Of a DNA stretch of 64,000 bases, positions 10,281 through 20,398 are shown piece by piece. Positions within the stretch are counted from its first letter, which is position 1. Every line of letters begins with the position of its first letter. The position numbers and the translations under genes were made by a program. Source of the DNA: Megaustenia siamemsis (lineage: Eukaryota; Mollusca; Gastropoda; Stylommatophora; Ariophantidae); the NCBI GenBank assembly GCA_032433765.1, contig JAVIAB010000051.1, forward strand, positions 52,168,030 to 52,232,029, given 5' to 3'. Below the pieces are notes generated by a model. The model saw nothing but the letters and a program-made list of their open reading frames with translations, made no database searches and was not told the DNA's origin.

Positions 10281-10609
10281 ATTTATGTTTGATAAATATC
10301 ATATATGCAAAAAGGCAAATGAGGAAGTTGGAGGCCAGGCAATGCAGTGGAAGAAAAGGTCAAGTTAATTATAGAATCTTATATGAGTGAAACAGAAGAA
10401 TCCAGGGGAAAATATAAATCTTTAGAGAGTGTCTTTTGCAGTTTTATGTTCCATTTGGAACAAAATGTGATTAATGAAATAATTTGCAACATTTAGAATA
10501 TCCATCATTACTCAAAGCATGGTTTTATGACAGTTTTCTTTGCTTCATAGAGTTCATAGACTTGAGTTTTTAAAATATAACAATCATTCTAAATAACTCT
10601 GTACACTTA

Positions 10610-11160
10610 TCTTCAACAAGTACCATGCCTTCTGGCGTAGGTGATAATTTCTTGTAACTCATTTTCACTCTTAGTGATTAAGACACTATCATCAGCATAC
10701 CTGAGGTTATTTATGTTATGACTTCCAATTGTTATTCCAGGCATGTATCTTATGGATCTTAAAATAATCTCACTATTCATATTAAATAAATCTGGTGACA
10801 GTACACAAACCTTGCCTAACACCTTGTTTTATTTGTTGAAACATTCCCAATTGATTTCCAGTTCTTATGACCACTGTTTGTTGCCAGTACATTCTCCTTT
10901 TTATTCTTTTTTATTGTCAAATGCTTTGGTATAATCTATGAAATATAGTCGTAGATCTATTTTCACCTCTATGGACCTTTCTACTAAAGATTTTATGATG
11001 TGTATGTTTGTACCTTCACCTCCATCAAAACCACACTGTTCATCACTAATTTCTGAACTGGTTTTGTTTCACTCTCTTCATATGATGATTCTTTGTATTA
11101 TCTTAGTCATGTCACTCATAAGGCCTGTTGTGCGATGATCATCACATTCAATCGCATAAA
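10610..11160 (-). mobile_element. LINE family B with internal deletion
   Basis: Minus-strand translation of 10822-10613 holds reverse transcriptase palm sequence (VLSPDLFNMNSEIILRSI, then NLRYADDSVLITKSENELQ with the YADD active site). It then jumps directly to YARRHGT, the extreme C terminus seen in other copies (YANWQGT at 35549). The thumb region between them is absent. Sequence up to 11160 continues into upstream palm sequence with degraded frames. Confidence 0.75.
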
Positions 11161-12168
11161 ATTTCTTTGGTAGGGCTATAATTAATCATTTTAATAGGTC
11201 ATCCTGTAATTGAGGAGTGTGTGGTCATGCGGCGAAAATCACTGTTTCGCTGGCTAAAAGCAGGCATATAGTGTTCGAACCTGTGGTAGACAGAAAGGAT
11301 TAAAAAAATTTTAAGCGTGAAATAAAAATCCTGTCTCATACGCCATGATGACTGCTTTCACCAAACCGCCTTTATTTCTCTGGTTCTGTTGCGCCCCCTC
11401 CCCCCATAACTTATATCATTTGATGTTTATGGTAGATATGAAGTAGGATAGTTTTTTTTTTTTAAGTCTTGTATATATCCACTATTGTAGATATCATTTA
11501 ATATTTATGTTATTATTTCATTATTCATTATTTATTATTTGCACACTAGAAATATAATAATGTTGTATTTGTCGTGCTATCACAACTCCTTCATGTACAT
11601 TGTTTATGTTCTATTATTAGAATAGAGATAAAATTAAATTCATGCACATAAGTTAATCTACTTTATTACTACTTTGTGCCATTTATCAATTACCTGATTA
11701 CTGATTTCATACATTGGCAATGGATTGGTTGTTGCCCGCCTTTCTTTATTAACACTAACCAAATTATGGTAAGTTAATTAACTCTGACTCACATTATGAC
11801 CATATATCATGGGTTACTTCCCAATATTTTTTTCTTTTTATTTTGCCTTTACATATTTCTTTCTCTAGGATGGTAGTTAATTTTCTGTTCAATGCCATAT
11901 TTCAAAACTTTGGGTATGGATTAATTCATGCTTGTCAAAATATTTTTTTTTTCTAAGCAGCAAAACAAAAAAGAATTGCAACATTTAAGTTAATTGAATG
12001 GTGCATGCAAAGAATGAAGCATGATCAAACTATGAAGATTAATACATAATAAATAAAATAAAAAAAATAGAAAAACTAGTAATGACTATAAGCAGAAGAG
12101 AGTCACAATTGAATATCTTTATAGAAAACAAATCATTTAAAGAAGTAATCAGATTCAATTTTGGGGGG
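11161..12168. other. Intron; possible old tRNA-like SINE near its left end
   Basis: Around 11230-11310 TGTTCGAACCTGTGG resembles a B box with an A-box-like GTGTGGTCATGCGG upstream, so an old SINE is possible but unproved. The remainder is AT-rich intron with short homopolymers. Confidence 0.3.
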
Positions 12169-12180
12169 AAGTGCATCTTG

Positions 12181-12356
12181 CTTGCTTACGTTCGCCCGAT
12201 GACTAAAGTATTCTAGAGTATTCGTAGACTGTAGAATTCCTCTTCGTCATCCGCCCTTAAAAGGACGTTAAGTGGACGTGTCTGCATTGTGTTGTGGTTT
12301 GCAGTATAACTGTTATATTTGCGCCTTTCGGCCCAACTCATCTGACTTCAGCACAG
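12181..12356 (+). mobile_element. Family C element, 176 bp, with target duplication
   Basis: Flanked by AAGTGCATCTTG (12169-12180) and AAGTGTATCTTG (12357-12368), a 12-bp duplication with one mismatch. It carries only the 5' part of family C (GATGACTAAAG, CCCTTAAAAGGACGTTAAGT, CGCCTTTCGGCCCAACTCA). The direct repeats define the family's 5' edge here and show that it moves as a unit. Confidence 0.75.
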
Positions 12357-12554
12357 AAGTGTATCTTGAAATGAAAAATTATAATTCCAGGGAATATGGT
12401 GTTTTTTGTTTTGTTTTTTTTAAAAACAAATTTCACATTTTTGAGTAATCTGGTCAGCACTATACCAGTGCTATCTTTCTTTCCCAGAAAAAAAATCTCT
12501 GGTGCCCCTCGAAGGTTTAGTTCTCCATTGCCAGATATGGGCATTACCAGCACA

Positions 12555-13020
12555 CAAAAAAAAAAAAAAAAAAAAAAAAAAAAGACTCACCTCCTGAAAT
12601 GAGATCTCTTAGAAGAATATTGGATGGAACAAGAAGGGATAGAAATAAACTAACATACGAGAGGAAGAGTAGGTGTAACACCAATTAAACAAAAGAATAA
12701 CTTATAAAATGTATGAGAAGAAAAGCTTAAAATAAGATTTGTCTTGCTGGAGTCAGAGTGTGTAAACTGTGATGCAGGGTAACATCCAGGACACACATGC
12801 AAACATGGTTATTGACCAGGCAACTGAATCATCTTACATAAAGGTATCATTCCTATTTCCATAATAGCAACAAGACAGAAAATCAAATTTGCAGGATCAA
12901 AAGACTTGAATGCAGTAAATCAGACAAATAACACAATTATGAACAAACAGCATCCAATGATATGCACTAAGAGCCAGATGTTGCAACAAAAGAGGAAAGG
13001 AAAGACTTTCCTAAAAGATT
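12555..13020 (+). other. Poly(A) and possible decayed LINE sequence
   Basis: A run of about 29 A is followed by sequence whose broken + strand translation (LLRRILDGTRRDRNKLTYERKS) has a LINE- or transposase-like flavour without a diagnostic motif. I cannot assign it. Confidence 0.25.
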
Positions 13021-13300
13021 GATTAGTGAAGTATCAAATGCCACACATATTATTACAAGCTGTGGAGCCATGTCAAGAATACTTCATTTCTCCTGATGCT
13101 GTTGGCACAAAGAAGTCCAGAGGAGAAAAAGAATTGTGTGTGTGTGCTTGTGTTTTTTATTTGCATCATTCAGTAATATTATTTGACAGACATGTTTTAT
13201 CTGTATACATTGTCTGCTTTTTTTTTTCTTCCATTTATAGTTTTTTACAAAGTCAATGTTTTTTAAATCCAATTTTTAAGAAAATTTAATTTCCATACTA

Positions 13301-13326
13301 ATCTCTCTCTCTCTCTCTCTCTCTCT
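13301..13326. repeat. (CT)n microsatellite
   Basis: About 13 CT units followed by a pyrimidine-rich stretch. The surrounding 13021-13640 shows nothing else. Confidence 0.9.
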
Positions 13327-13639
13327 GGTTTCCCCCCTTCTTTTTCCATTTTTTCTCAGGTGTAAAGTTGTAAACATGGTAAATCTGAAGGTCAAGCCAA
13401 TTTTGTCATTTTGTTAATAACATTGAGGTTAAAGAAATCGGTGTGAAAACAATGAGAATTTTGTTTTTGAAGAAAACAATTGGAAATTATTGTGTTGCAG
13501 TAAACCATTTGATGAGAAAATACTATCATTATTAATTAGTAGTAATTAAATCACATATAAAATAAAGTAGAAACTCTGAGTATTGCACCTCATAGTTCCT
13601 TGAGCAAAAATAGTAGAATACCACAAATTGTGTAAATAT

Positions 13640-14045
13640 TTTAATTTTAAATGTAAAAAAAGAGTCCTCTTATATGGCCCAGAGACATGGATGTTGAATA
13701 ATACAACTAAACAAAAAGGACAAACATTTGTAAACAACTTAGGAAAATTCTGAACTTCAGATCAGAAATAAAGATATCTGGGAAAGAACAAAATAAGGGT
13801 CAGTCAAGCACTGGACTATGATTAGAAAATGGAGATAGATTGAACACACTAAGAAAATCTGATGCCAGCTTAACAAGACATGCACTGTCATGGATTCCAC
13901 AGGTAAAGAAGAAGCTAAGAAGGCCCAAAAATACATGAAGAAGAGAAGTCATGGAAACCCTCAAAAGCATTGGCCTACGCTGAAGAGAAGTAGGGAAGAT
14001 GGTCAAGAGTGGCGAACCTTGCCCGTTATGAGTCAAAATGGCATC
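13640..14045 (+). pseudogene. LINE family H-like reverse transcriptase C terminus
   Basis: Translates across frameshifts as LLYGPETWMLNNTTKQKGQ, then RKSDASLTRHALSWIPQVKK and RRPKNTWRREVMETLKSIGL. ETW followed by RxPKxxWRR is the usual thumb and tail of non-LTR reverse transcriptases. Upstream domains are missing. The 3' end abuts a family B tail at 14046. Confidence 0.7.
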
Positions 14046-14165
14046 ATTGATTGATCAATTGAATGACTTGACAGAATGTCAACAACAGAAATGATAAATA
14101 ACTGTCGAGATCAAAAGTTGTGGAGACACATGATCACCTATGCCAGCAGACATGGTAATTGATGA
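14046..14165 (+). mobile_element. LINE family B, 3' end
   Basis: Contains AACTGTCGAGATCAAAAGTT, GGAGACACATGATCACCTATG and CCAGCAGACATGGTAATTGATGA: the last codons and start of the TGATGA tail of family B (compare the reverse complement at 43632-43720). About 120 bp survive. Confidence 0.65.
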
Positions 14166-14643
14166 TTGATTGAAGAATGTTAAGGTAACCATACTTATTT
14201 TTTTTCTGGGTTTGGGATCATTTTGCTGGACCTTTCTTATTTATTTGTTTTCCCTTGTAGAATACATTCTCTTCACAGTATTACATACACACTGCACAGG
14301 ATTCAATGGTAATACAATTGCTTGTTAAGTAATATACTCTTTTTTCTAATTTTGCCTGGAACACCTTTCTTCCATTTAATTTCCTTCAATCTGCATTGCT
14401 ATACAAATTGTAATATCTGTACGAAGCTTCTTAATTCTAAAATTCTAAATTCACTTAAGAAATATTACTTATTTAATATGTAATAATTATCAATTAAGCA
14501 AAACAAATAATAATTTTGGAGATGAGTTGTACTTTAGATTAATGGCACCATCTGTGCATACAAATAATTTCCTACAACTTATATTTTCAGTCTTTGATGT
14601 TTACTTATGACATTTAGTAAAACTAACTCATTGTACCTCTTTT
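14166..14643. other. Intron, no recognised feature
   Basis: AT-rich single-copy-looking intron up to the left edge of the 447-bp duplication. Confidence 0.5.
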
Positions 14644-15090
14644 ATTTTAGTTTTAACTTTGCAGTTTTTCTGCAATATATTTTGTAATATATGTTTGGAC
14701 ATTTAGATAGGATGTCTCTCTACTTCATAACATAGTTTAAATTAAAATAGAATGCCACTACTTCATAATGTAGTTTTGATATTAAGATAGAATGTCACTC
14801 TACTTTCTAATGTAGTTTTGACATTAAGATAGAATGCCACTCTACTTTATAATGTAGTTTTGACATTAAGATAGAATGTCACTCTGCTTTCTAATATAGT
14901 TTTGACATGAAGATAGAAACTCAATGGATAAAAGTGTGTGATTGTTTTCAGCGTAATGTAGATCTTAAGAAATGTTTTATAATTGTAACTAGGAAGCCAA
15001 CTCTATCATTAAAAGATCAGAATCTCAGTTCTGTGACCTGTATTGAAGCCATATTGTAGAATTGGTGATTACCAGATTTAGATGATAGAT
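14644..15090 (+). repeat. 447-bp direct repeat, left copy
   Basis: Matches 16856-17302 at an offset of exactly 2212; I found no mismatch reading the two side by side. The match ends abruptly: T versus A at 14643/16855 and C versus A at 15091/17303. Within it, short blocks of the form TAGTTTTGACATTAAGATAGAATG recur about five times. It flanks the LINE at 15091-16855 and is best read as its target-site duplication. Confidence 0.93.
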
Positions 15091-16855
15091 CTATCTATCT
15101 ATCTTTCGTTCGCCTGAAGTATTGTCTATATCTGCAATGTCGTTTCCTGTATAAATTTTACTGTCTTTTGTAATTCTTGCAGTGGCCCATATAGTTTTGT
15201 CTGTAGTGTTGTATCTATGGGCCAATGGATTTTCCTCAGTCTACTATATTCAGTGCAGTCTTGAAGTATGTGTTCAGCAGTCTGGGGTGCCTGTCCACAT
15301 GTACAAGTAGTTGATGTGCCGATCTTGAATTTTGTATACATGTGACTATGGAGTCGATTGTGTCCTGTTCTTAGGCGTATAATGATAACTTGTTCATATC
15401 TATTCATATTATGAAAGGCATCCTGATTTGGGGCTTGTGGTCCTCTGATTGATTTGATTATCTGTTTCTTATGATGGTATGTAACTGGTGTATCTAGTTG
15501 TGTGCCTGTTGAACCTTCCTTTGCCAACTGATCTGCTTTCTCATTTCCTGGTATTCCACAGTGAGACGGGATCCACTGCAGGGCAACCCTGTGGTGCTTG
15601 CAGAGTTCAGTCAATAAGGTCTGCAGATGGGGTAATTTTCTGGATTGTAGTGCCTGGAGTACTGATCTTGCATCTGTCAAAAACACTACAGGCTGTGGGC
15701 TAAGATTACTGTTCAGCAGTTTTTCTATTGCCAACTTTATTGCTTGTATTTCTGCATCATAATTGTGACAATATTTCCCTGTTGCTATTTTATCCATATC
15801 CCTAGTGTTATTTGGGTACTCTATATATGCACCTGCTCCCCCATTCTTTACTGCATTCTGTGCTGATCCATCTGTGTACACACGAATCCATAGGTCTTGT
15901 GGGTATTCTTCATCCAGGAAACTGAGAGCTATTGTTTTTCGCTGTAGACTATTTTGTTCCTCTTTGTCAACTATTCCTTTCACTTCTGTCCGTATTTGAA
16001 CTGATAATCCTGATTCATCTGTCCAGGGAGTCTGTTCTGGTATGGGCAGAAGGGGTTTAACAACTCTTGGCATGTCTGGTGTTTGTCTACTAATACGCTT
16101 GGCTTGGTGGATAAAGCTGCTTCTCTTAAGTCGTCCCAATGCAAGATTTTGGAATCTGTCCTTCATTGGATGTCTCGGCATGCATACACATTTTTCTGCC
16201 TGTATCAGCACCTTTGTGTCCCTCCGTTCTCTCAGTGCTGGTATCCTCCACAATTTCTCCATCTCCAATATTGGTGTTGATTTCATTGCTCCTGTGATGA
16301 CCCTAAGTGCCTGGTTTTGTACTTTATCCAGTTCTTGCAATGTGGTGTTTGATGCTGAGCACCATGCGGATGATCCATATTCTAAATGTGGGCGTATACT
16401 CTGTTGGTAAACTTTACTGAGTATTTTCCCACTCGCACCCCATGTGGTTCCACACAACTTTCTTAGAATAGCCAATTTTCTCCTTGCTTTTTGGGTTGCC
16501 TTATTTATCTGCTGTTTCCAAGATAGTATGTTATCAAATGTAACTCCGAGATATGTAGCTTGTATGTCTTCTTTCACAGGCTCATTGTTTATGTAGATGG
16601 CTCCTGCTTTTTGTTTTGGGGAGAGTGTGAAAAGTGTAGTACTGCATTTGTCTGTATTGATGCTGATACACCATCTATTTGTCCATGAATTCAGTGCATT
16701 CATAGCTCTTTGTAGCAATTTGGAGGCCACTGTTGCATACTCCTCTGTGCACCACATTACCAAGTCATCTGCATACATTGCCACTTTGATGCCATGTGGT
16801 AGTTCAGTAACTAGGTCATTGATGTAGATCAGAAAAAGTGTTTACATGTGTAAAA
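15091..16855 (-). mobile_element. Young 5'-truncated LINE A (RT plus RNase H)
   Basis: A 1765-bp insertion lying exactly between the two 447-bp repeats. On the minus strand it begins inside the reverse transcriptase (5' truncation at about 16855), carries one open frame to the stop at 15126, has only about 35 nt of 3' untranslated sequence, and ends in (GATA)n at 15091-15104. Reverse transcriptase followed by RNase H and the GATA tail fits the I/Jockey-like LINE groups; the exact clade needs the missing N-terminal part. The intact frame and unmutated flanks indicate a recent insertion. Confidence 0.93.
15126..16784 (-). CDS. LINE A ORF2, C-terminal 552 codons (partial)
   Basis: Encodes the C-terminal part of a non-LTR retrotransposon polyprotein. 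The first methionine is not the true start: sense sequence continues upstream (LIYINDLVTELPHGIKV) to a TAA near 16848, where the element is truncated. Residues 4-7 are YADD, the reverse transcriptase active site; a thumb-like region follows (RPHLEYGSSAW at about 131-141). RNase H spans about 300-420, with the expected catalytic set D305 (YTDGS), E345 (YDAEIQ), D371 (LTDAR), H408 (IPSHCGIPGN) and D418 (KADQLAK). A C-x-C-x8-H-x4-C zinc-like motif lies at 494-510. All key residues are present, but the protein lacks the endonuclease and most of the fingers, so it cannot be an autonomous mobilising protein. No sign of host use. Confidence 0.93.
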   Translation of the reverse strand: MAMYADDLVMWCTEEYATVASKLLQRAMNALNSWTNRWCISINTDKCSTTLFTLSPKQKAGAIYINNEPVKEDIQATYLGVTFDNILSWKQQINKATQKARRKLAILRKLCGTTWGASGKILSKVYQQSIRPHLEYGSSAWCSASNTTLQELDKVQNQALRVITGAMKSTPILEMEKLWRIPALRERRDTKVLIQAEKCVCMPRHPMKDRFQNLALGRLKRSSFIHQAKRISRQTPDMPRVVKPLLPIPEQTPWTDESGLSVQIRTEVKGIVDKEEQNSLQRKTIALSFLDEEYPQDLWIRVYTDGSAQNAVKNGGAGAYIEYPNNTRDMDKIATGKYCHNYDAEIQAIKLAIEKLLNSNLSPQPVVFLTDARSVLQALQSRKLPHLQTLLTELCKHHRVALQWIPSHCGIPGNEKADQLAKEGSTGTQLDTPVTYHHKKQIIKSIRGPQAPNQDAFHNMNRYEQVIIIRLRTGHNRLHSHMYTKFKIGTSTTCTCGQAPQTAEHILQDCTEYSRLRKIHWPIDTTLQTKLYGPLQELQKTVKFIQETTLQI

Positions 16856-17302
16856 ATTTTAGTTTTAACTTTGCAGTTTTTCTGCAATATATTTTGTAAT
16901 ATATGTTTGGACATTTAGATAGGATGTCTCTCTACTTCATAACATAGTTTAAATTAAAATAGAATGCCACTACTTCATAATGTAGTTTTGATATTAAGAT
17001 AGAATGTCACTCTACTTTCTAATGTAGTTTTGACATTAAGATAGAATGCCACTCTACTTTATAATGTAGTTTTGACATTAAGATAGAATGTCACTCTGCT
17101 TTCTAATATAGTTTTGACATGAAGATAGAAACTCAATGGATAAAAGTGTGTGATTGTTTTCAGCGTAATGTAGATCTTAAGAAATGTTTTATAATTGTAA
17201 CTAGGAAGCCAACTCTATCATTAAAAGATCAGAATCTCAGTTCTGTGACCTGTATTGAAGCCATATTGTAGAATTGGTGATTACCAGATTTAGATGATAG
17301 AT
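16856..17302 (+). repeat. 447-bp direct repeat, right copy
   Basis: Second copy of 14644-15090. Its right end, GATGATAGAT, falls at the end of the first unit of the tandem repeat at 17247-17457, so the native locus can be traced through the right copy. Confidence 0.93.
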
Positions 17303-17457
17303 AACTTGTATTGATAGTGACCTGTATTGAAACCATGAAGCCATATTGTAGAATTGGTGATTACCAGATTTAGATGATAAATAACTTATATTGATAGTGA
17401 CCTGTATTGAAACCATATTGCAGAATTGGTGATTACCAGATTTGGATGATATATAAC
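17247..17457. repeat. Tandem triplication of about 72-80 bp
   Basis: Three units begin GACCTGTATTGAA (17247, 17319, 17399) and continue with CCATATTG.AGAATTGGTGATTACCAGATTT.GATGAT. Unit 2 has an extra CCATGAAG. The LINE A insertion point is at the end of unit 1. Confidence 0.85.
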
Positions 17458-17873
17458 TTTGCATATGACTAGTACCCATGTTGGAACTAAAACGCCTGCA
17501 TCAAAACATTAGACATTATGAAGAAACTGAAACTAATAAAAGAACTTAAATATAACATAGGTCATTGGAAAATTTGGTAACAGTTATGATTTTACTTATC
17601 CCAAATTAATTGTGTTACCAAATGTTAGTAAAATTTTAGTCAGTTAAATTGGAAGTGATAAATAAGTAGTTGCAAGGCAAAGGGAATCGCCACATCACCA
17701 AGTATAATCTTGTATCACCACAACTTCAGAAAATCAAACAATGGCATTACTTGGATTTCCAACCCACGCCATGAAGCATTATGTGCTTCAGGTGATATCT
17801 GATTGTCAGCATGTTGCGGTAAGCAAATTCTAAACAAAATACATGCTAAGAAAAAAATGTAGTTTTATTGAAG
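17458..17873. other. Intron, no recognised feature
   Basis: AT-rich intronic sequence with no family I recognise. Confidence 0.45.
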
Positions 17874-17886
17874 AATGTTGAGAATG

Positions 17887-18879
17887 TGGTCAAGGCAAAG
17901 AAATGCATATAAATGTGAAGGTGCAGTAAAGCTGAATGTGAAAAAAAAATAGAAAAATGGCATGGTAAAAGCTTTACGTAATTAATGGACGACATAAATT
18001 TAGATGACATTTCGGCTCATTAGGATTTCATTTCAGCAGGAACATTACCTTTTCCACATGCACTACATAGTACCTTACCTTTTACACGTTCTTAGTGAAC
18101 CCCACTCACTCGTTCGACTTAGTCGACGATATCTCACTCGTTCCTCCTTTTGGGTACCCGTTATTCTTCTGGTCTATTCTTTCTGCTTTGTGTATGCACA
18201 CAGACCTAAGTGTGGACACTTCTGGGTATGTATGCTGTATGCGCACATTTTCACATGTATGGGTGTAGCTGTATCTCTGTGTGTGTGTGTGTGTGCACGT
18301 ATGGACATTGACAGTGGCGTTACAGTCGAGTTAACCAAGACAATATCCCCCACATATTTTTAGAACTCTTCAACCAGTTTTGACCCTCCCATTGGCTGGT
18401 CATCTACATTGCGTCTCCTGCGCTAATCGTTCATTTTCTTTCTGGCCACAGCGCAGTACACAGGGAAGACTTTTTTTATTTTTCTTTCTCATTCTAGTTT
18501 GAAATTATTTTATTTTAGATACCTCCTTATTAGTTAGCTATGTTGAACATAGCAGCAGGAATCGGCTCCCTCAATGAGATAGAACTGCTTGCACAGAACA
18601 GAGACAGATGGCGAGATTTGATAAAATATCTTTAAAAGAAAACTGCTAGAACAAAAATTCATATAGGAGAAGGTGTATCTTGGTCTACGCCCTATGGGCC
18701 GGTTACGGCTCGAAAGGTCAATAGATAGATAGATGTTGAACTAATTTTATTTATTTACATATCTGTGTGTGTTGTTTGTTTTTTCCTGCTGAAGGTATAT
18801 TGAGCCGAAAAGTCATTCAAATTTGTGTCATCCATTAATTATTTAAAACTTTTACCATACCATTTTTTTTCATTTCTCC
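17887..18879. mobile_element. Element with about 85-bp inverted repeats and 13-bp direct repeats
   Basis: AATGTTGAGAATG occurs at 17874-17886 and 18880-18892. Inside, 17957-18042 and 18783-18863 are inverted copies of each other (ATGG.ATGGTAAAAG, TTAATGGA.GACA, TTCGGCTCA, TTCAGCAGGA), about 80 percent alike by eye. The 70 bp between the left direct repeat and the left arm are not mirrored. The interior contains a (GT)n run at 18277-18296, a LINE tail insertion, and a 119-codon frame (18004-18363) with no recognisable domain. It could be a DNA transposon or a rearranged retroinsertion. Confidence 0.6.
18549..18732 (+). mobile_element. LINE G 3' tail insertion
   Basis: Flanked by ATGTTGAAC (18540-18548 and 18733-18741). 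Contains AGCAGGAATCGGCTCCCTCA, the DRWRDLIKYL coding end with its stop, the tail CTCGAAAGGTCAATAG and (GATA)n. Severely 5'-truncated, but the tail is almost identical to the copy at 24882-25227, so it is young. It sits inside the inverted-repeat element at 17887-18879. Confidence 0.85.
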
Positions 18880-19059
18880 AATGTTGAGAATGCCTTGAAA
18901 ACTAAAATAGAGTAGTAAGAATGTTCTAAAAGAAACCTTACAGAAAGAAAACTTATTGCCATCATCAGGAGGAAACAAGAATTTACTTTGTTTGCCATGT
19001 AAGGGTCAGCTGAAGTGTGTTGTAACAAGAGTACACATTTGGGGAAGATGAGATAGCCC

Positions 19060-19185
19060 AGTTTAAGAAATTTTTCTTAGAAAGTCAAAAACACAATGAA
19101 CAACTGTAGAGATAGGAAGTTACACAGAAACATGGTCTCTTACACCAGCAGACATTATACTTGATGGTAATAATAATAATAACAG
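19060..19185 (+). mobile_element. LINE family B, eroded 3' end
   Basis: Resembles 14046-14165: ACAACTGTAGAGATAGGAAGTT, GAAACATGGTCTCTTACACCAGCAGACATTATACTTGATGG, then a TAA/TGG repeat tail. Strongly diverged. Confidence 0.5.
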
Positions 19186-19307
19186 GAAGTGTTTTGTAAG
19201 TCAGGTAACAAACATTGCCTTATGGCTTAATGTAAGACAATTATAGCTTATAATAATAAGAAATTGTAATTAAATTCATTGCATTTACTAAGTAGCTCAC
19301 ATTTCAG

Positions 19308-19459
19308 CTGCTATACGTGACCCTGACCGGCCTGAAGTTCTCATTGAAGGTGTTCTGTTCCGTGCCCGATATCTGGGCTCAACTCAGCTCATTTCTGAAG
19401 GTCAACCATCTAAGGCCATGCGTATGATGCAAGCTCAGGAAGCAGTGGGTCGGATAAAG
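19308..19459 (+). CDS. APBA1: Mint/X11 exon c, start of the PTB domain
   Basis: A 152-nt exon between TCACATTTCAG and GTATGT. It starts with two bases completing the codon from exon b and ends in phase 0 after ...VGRIK. The translation [20 protein letters not shown], then GSTQL and [16 protein letters not shown], is the signature start of a Mint/X11 PTB domain: the first strand, the YLGSTQL turn and the first helix. In this family the PTB domain binds (Y/F)ENPTY-type motifs in the cytoplasmic tail of amyloid precursor-like receptors without needing phosphotyrosine. [15 protein letters not shown] is very strongly conserved across animals. In vertebrate paralogues, from memory, a short lysine-rich segment is inserted immediately after the RIK that ends this exon, which is where the candidate microexons below would enter. 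Confidence 0.97.
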
Positions 19460-19946
19460 GTATGTTTTTAAAAACATTTTTAGTGTTTATTTTTTGTATT
19501 TACTGTGTTTCTTATTTAATTGTTACAGTTTTTGTTTTTCTTTGTTGACATTTGTTTTGTGTTATGTACAGTGTGTAACATCTTTGTGTGTCTGTATCTT
19601 TTTGTTTAAATAATAATCCTCTGTTTGATCTTGTTGTTATGTGTATATTTTACATTATCCATGTGCGTAACAATCTATTTTTTAATGCTTATCTCCCTGT
19701 CTGTCTCAGATATAAATGTCAACAGGTATGACGAGTATCTTCAAGGTGTTATATATTTTTTTTTATTTCATTCTAATAAAACAGCTTGTTGGCATCAAAT
19801 ATAATTAGATTATTTCCTTGTAGGTGTAAAAGTTTTAATAGTTACAGTTTTTTTAAATATATTTAAATGCCAGTGAGATATTGTTTTAAAAATAACATTA
19901 TGTTTTGTATTTTTTTTTTTGTGTGGCTTTGTGAACATTTTTGTAG

Positions 19947-19952
19947 GAGAAG
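19947..19952 (+). CDS. APBA1: Candidate 6-nt microexon (Glu-Lys)
   Basis: GAGAAG sits between a T-rich tract ending TTTTTGTAG and the strong donor GTAAGA, 488 nt after the PTB exon c. Flanking exons are phase 0 on both sides, so inclusion would insert EK between RIK and APEGE without shifting the frame. An AG-6nt-GTAAG arrangement is expected about once by chance in an intron this long, so it is a hypothesis that only RNA evidence can settle. Confidence 0.35.
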
Positions 19953-20101
19953 GTAAGATTTTGTTGTTATTGAAATATGACTGAATTTGTATTATTGGTA
20001 GTTTCTGTTTTGAAAATATAATACAGAAGTCCCTCCCCTCATATATGTGAACTTTGACTAAAGTAGGTTCTTATAATGAGTCTGTTTTTTAAACAGAATT
20101 C

Positions 20102-20143
<42 letters not shown>
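20102..20143. repeat. Poly(T) tract of about 40 nt
   Basis: Almost pure T run inside the PTB intron between the two microexon candidates. No recognisable element is attached. Confidence 0.85.
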
Positions 20144-20146
<3 letters not shown>

Positions 20147-20398
20147 AATGTATTTCCCTTACCAAACAACATCAATAGCACATTGAATATACATCACTTA
20201 CAAAAATCAAATAAATCTTACTTTGAAGTTTATTTTGGATTTCGTAAAGATAAGGTGAAGTAATAATACTGTAAAGAATTATGCTGACGATATTTGAAAA
20301 ATGTTCACATGCAGTTATATATTGACAGTTTGCAAAATTTAAATCTCATTTGTTAATGTATTCAAATCCATGCCACTCACAACTGCATTTATTTGTAG

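Noticed and set aside
15126..16784. A domesticated RNase H host gene.
   Set aside because: The frame starts at a 5' truncation inside a reverse transcriptase and the locus has target duplications. It is open because it is young, not because of evident selection.
19698..19714. A 16-nt candidate microexon (ATATAAATGTCAACAG) after CTGTCTGTCTCAG and before GTATGA.
   Set aside because: Good acceptor, but it would read ATA TAA in the required phase and also shift the frame. At most it could be a poison exon; no other support.
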